Source: CAZAQS01 sp964486825 (GTDB lineage: Bacteria > Chloroflexota > Anaerolineae > Anaerolineales > UBA4823). Taken from it: 13,731 nucleotides of DNA. Where the stretch lies: positions 1 to 13,731 of the forward strand of contig CAZAQS010000119.1 of the NCBI GenBank assembly GCA_964486825.1. Reading direction: 5' to 3'. This document shows, in pieces, positions 12,725 through 13,731 of this stretch. The notes beneath the pieces are model-generated. The model was not told where the DNA came from and did not search any database. It saw only the letters and a list, made by a program, of their open reading frames with translations. How positions within the stretch are numbered: position 1 is the first letter of the stretch; every line of letters starts with the position of its first letter. Made by a program: the position numbers and the translations under genes.

Positions 12725-13174
12725 ATGAACAGCATGCCTACAATGGAAGAACGCCTCATGGCGGCCATTTCGCACGCCGCAGTAATCGTCAGTGGTCCCG
12801 GTATCCTGGTTGGGGTCATCATTTGGCTGACACCACGTGATAAATCCCCCTATGCTTCCAGGCAAGGTTTGCAAGCCGCCGTGTACCAGCTCCTGGGTAT
12901 GATCGTCATCATTGCCCTCTGGTTCCTGTGGGGGATCTTCTACTTCCTGACCTTTATTCCCCTGATCATTTCCGCCGACCAGTACCAGAACGCTCCGCCG
13001 CCGATTTTCTTTGTGGGCTTGGGGGCCATGATCATCCCCCTGGCCTTTATGGTCGTTTGGGCTCTTTATGGCTTAATCGGCGCCCTGATGACCTTGCAGG
13101 GAAGGGATTTCAACTACCTCCTGATTGGCCGGCTGCTCCGCAATGGGCCAACCCAGTCTACCGCAAGCGCCTGA
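12725..13174 (+). CDS. DUF4870 domain-containing membrane protein
   Basis: This 149-residue protein has three to four predicted membrane helices (about 15-36, 52-82 and 93-124). The opening MEERLMAAISHAAVI...GPGILVGVIIWLTPRDKSPYASRQGLQA is the typical DUF4870/Tic20-like pattern: a short polar start, a glycine-containing first helix, then a basic KSPY(V)-type loop before the second helix. The biochemical role of this family is not established. The frame begins at an ATG at 12713. The ATG at 12725 is preferred because GGAGG (12715-12719) lies 5 nt before it, inside the longer frame. The short C-terminus (NGPTQSTASA) is polar. It converges on the third CPBP gene with a 78-bp gap. Confidence 0.85.
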   Translation: MNSMPTMEERLMAAISHAAVIVSGPGILVGVIIWLTPRDKSPYASRQGLQAAVYQLLGMIVIIALWFLWGIFYFLTFIPLIISADQYQNAPPPIFFVGLGAMIIPLAFMVVWALYGLIGALMTLQGRDFNYLLIGRLLRNGPTQSTASA

Positions 13175-13252
13175 GGACATCTATTCAACTCATCAGCTCG
13201 CAACCACCTGTAAGCCCTGGTAAATGCTCGGCGGATCCAGCCAGTCTTTTGA

Positions 13253-13731
13253 TTAAGGCTTGGAGGCTGCTTCCAAGACGGCTGTTTTTTGGGAAGAGCG
13301 TTGCAGGTTGGCGCCATACAGGACAGCCAGGATCAAGGCCAGAACGACATACACGACAGCCATCAACCAAATCTGTTGTGTCAGGCTGATCCCCTCATTC
13401 ACCAGGACGAAGAAACTCTGCGCGGCATGGAACAGGCTGGTGATGAAGATATTGCCTCCTGTCTGGACGAACAGCCAGGTAAGGACGACGGAGACCCCGA
13501 TCAGCTCCAGCAGTAAGCCCACAGGGTGCTCGCCGGCGTACATCATGCCTGGTAAAAGCAGGAAAAGGTGCAGGAGACCCCACACTACACCGATAAATAG
13601 AGCGGAAAAAAGGGCCGGCCTGCGGGCAAGTAACCTCGGCAGGGCATAAGCCCGCCACCCTAGCTCCTCCAGAGCGGCCGCCACGAAGAGCAGGACGCCG
13701 AGCATAACGTAATAGGACGGGGATTCGCTGC
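13253..13731 (-). CDS. CPBP family intramembrane endopeptidase (copy 3), N-terminus beyond the window
   Basis: This leftward gene is open through the right edge, and about 159 residues are visible. Numbering from the first internal ATG (13705), it has EExxxR in LEELGWRAYALP (Glu13, Glu14, Arg18) and WxxxH in VWGLLH (Trp42, His46). The third motif is LFHAAQSFF: His93 is kept, but the usual Asn position is Ser97. The ATG at 13705 is not taken as the start, because the frame upstream (SESPSYYV) continues the preceding helix and a full member needs about 100 more residues. It has a membrane topology like copies 1 and 2 and a short basic tail (RSSQKTAVLEAASKP). Activity is likely but the altered third motif leaves some doubt. 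Confidence 0.87.
   Translation of the reverse strand, partial: SESPSYYVMLGVLLFVAAALEELGWRAYALPRLLARRPALFSALFIGVVWGLLHLFLLLPGMMYAGEHPVGLLLELIGVSVVLTWLFVQTGGNIFITSLFHAAQSFFVLVNEGISLTQQIWLMAVVYVVLALILAVLYGANLQRSSQKTAVLEAASKP

Noticed and set aside
9911..13731. A bacteriocin or lasso-type biosynthetic cluster suggested by the CPBP proteases
   Set aside because: No leader peptide with a double-Gly or similar motif, no modification enzyme and no ABC exporter is visible, and CPBP proteins are common outside such clusters.

Overview
The window is a high-GC bacterial chromosomal segment with AT-richer gaps between genes. No rRNA, tRNA, intact insertion sequence or CRISPR array is visible. The gene mix fits a member of the Chloroflexota, perhaps Anaerolineae-like: a BTRD1-type repeat fused to a serine hydrolase whose C-terminus ends in an aliphatic 'FLPL' motif, several CPBP proteases, and a short DUF4870 protein. 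This assignment is inference from gene content; no marker gene is present to confirm it.

Left part (1-3508). A truncated MerR-type regulator runs leftward from a promoter with the 19-bp spacer typical of MerR control. Divergent to it is mgtE, a Mg2+ channel gene. It has a sigma-70-like promoter and a leader of about 200 nt. The leader carries M-box-like (Mg2+ riboswitch) sequence blocks in the family order and ends in a 12-bp hairpin that buries the whole Shine-Dalgarno sequence. A histidine phosphatase gene converges on mgtE with the two stop codons touching. Next comes an uncharacterised cysteine-rich protein with 13 Cys.

Middle (3541-7220, all leftward). An MFS transporter overlaps a PlsC-like acyltransferase by 8 nt. 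A GlcD-type FAD-linked oxidase follows, with its own likely promoter. The acyltransferase lacks the Asp of the family HX4D motif. The transporter has an unusual glycine-rich hydrophobic insert between its halves.

Right part (7526-13731). Leftward genes are a secreted serine hydrolase with five tandem N-terminal repeats, a small single-pass membrane protein, and two CPBP intramembrane metalloprotease genes. Between these two CPBP genes lies a decayed C-terminal fragment of an alpha/beta hydrolase that simple ORF calling misses. Rightward genes are a small secreted two-cysteine protein with a downstream terminator, and a DUF4870 membrane protein. A third CPBP protease runs off the right edge.

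The most notable items are the mgtE leader, the hidden hydrolase remnant, the repeat-hydrolase fusion, and the clustering of three CPBP proteases. I see no convincing complete novel multi-gene system. Several start codons were moved inward because a strong Shine-Dalgarno sequence lies inside the longest open frame.
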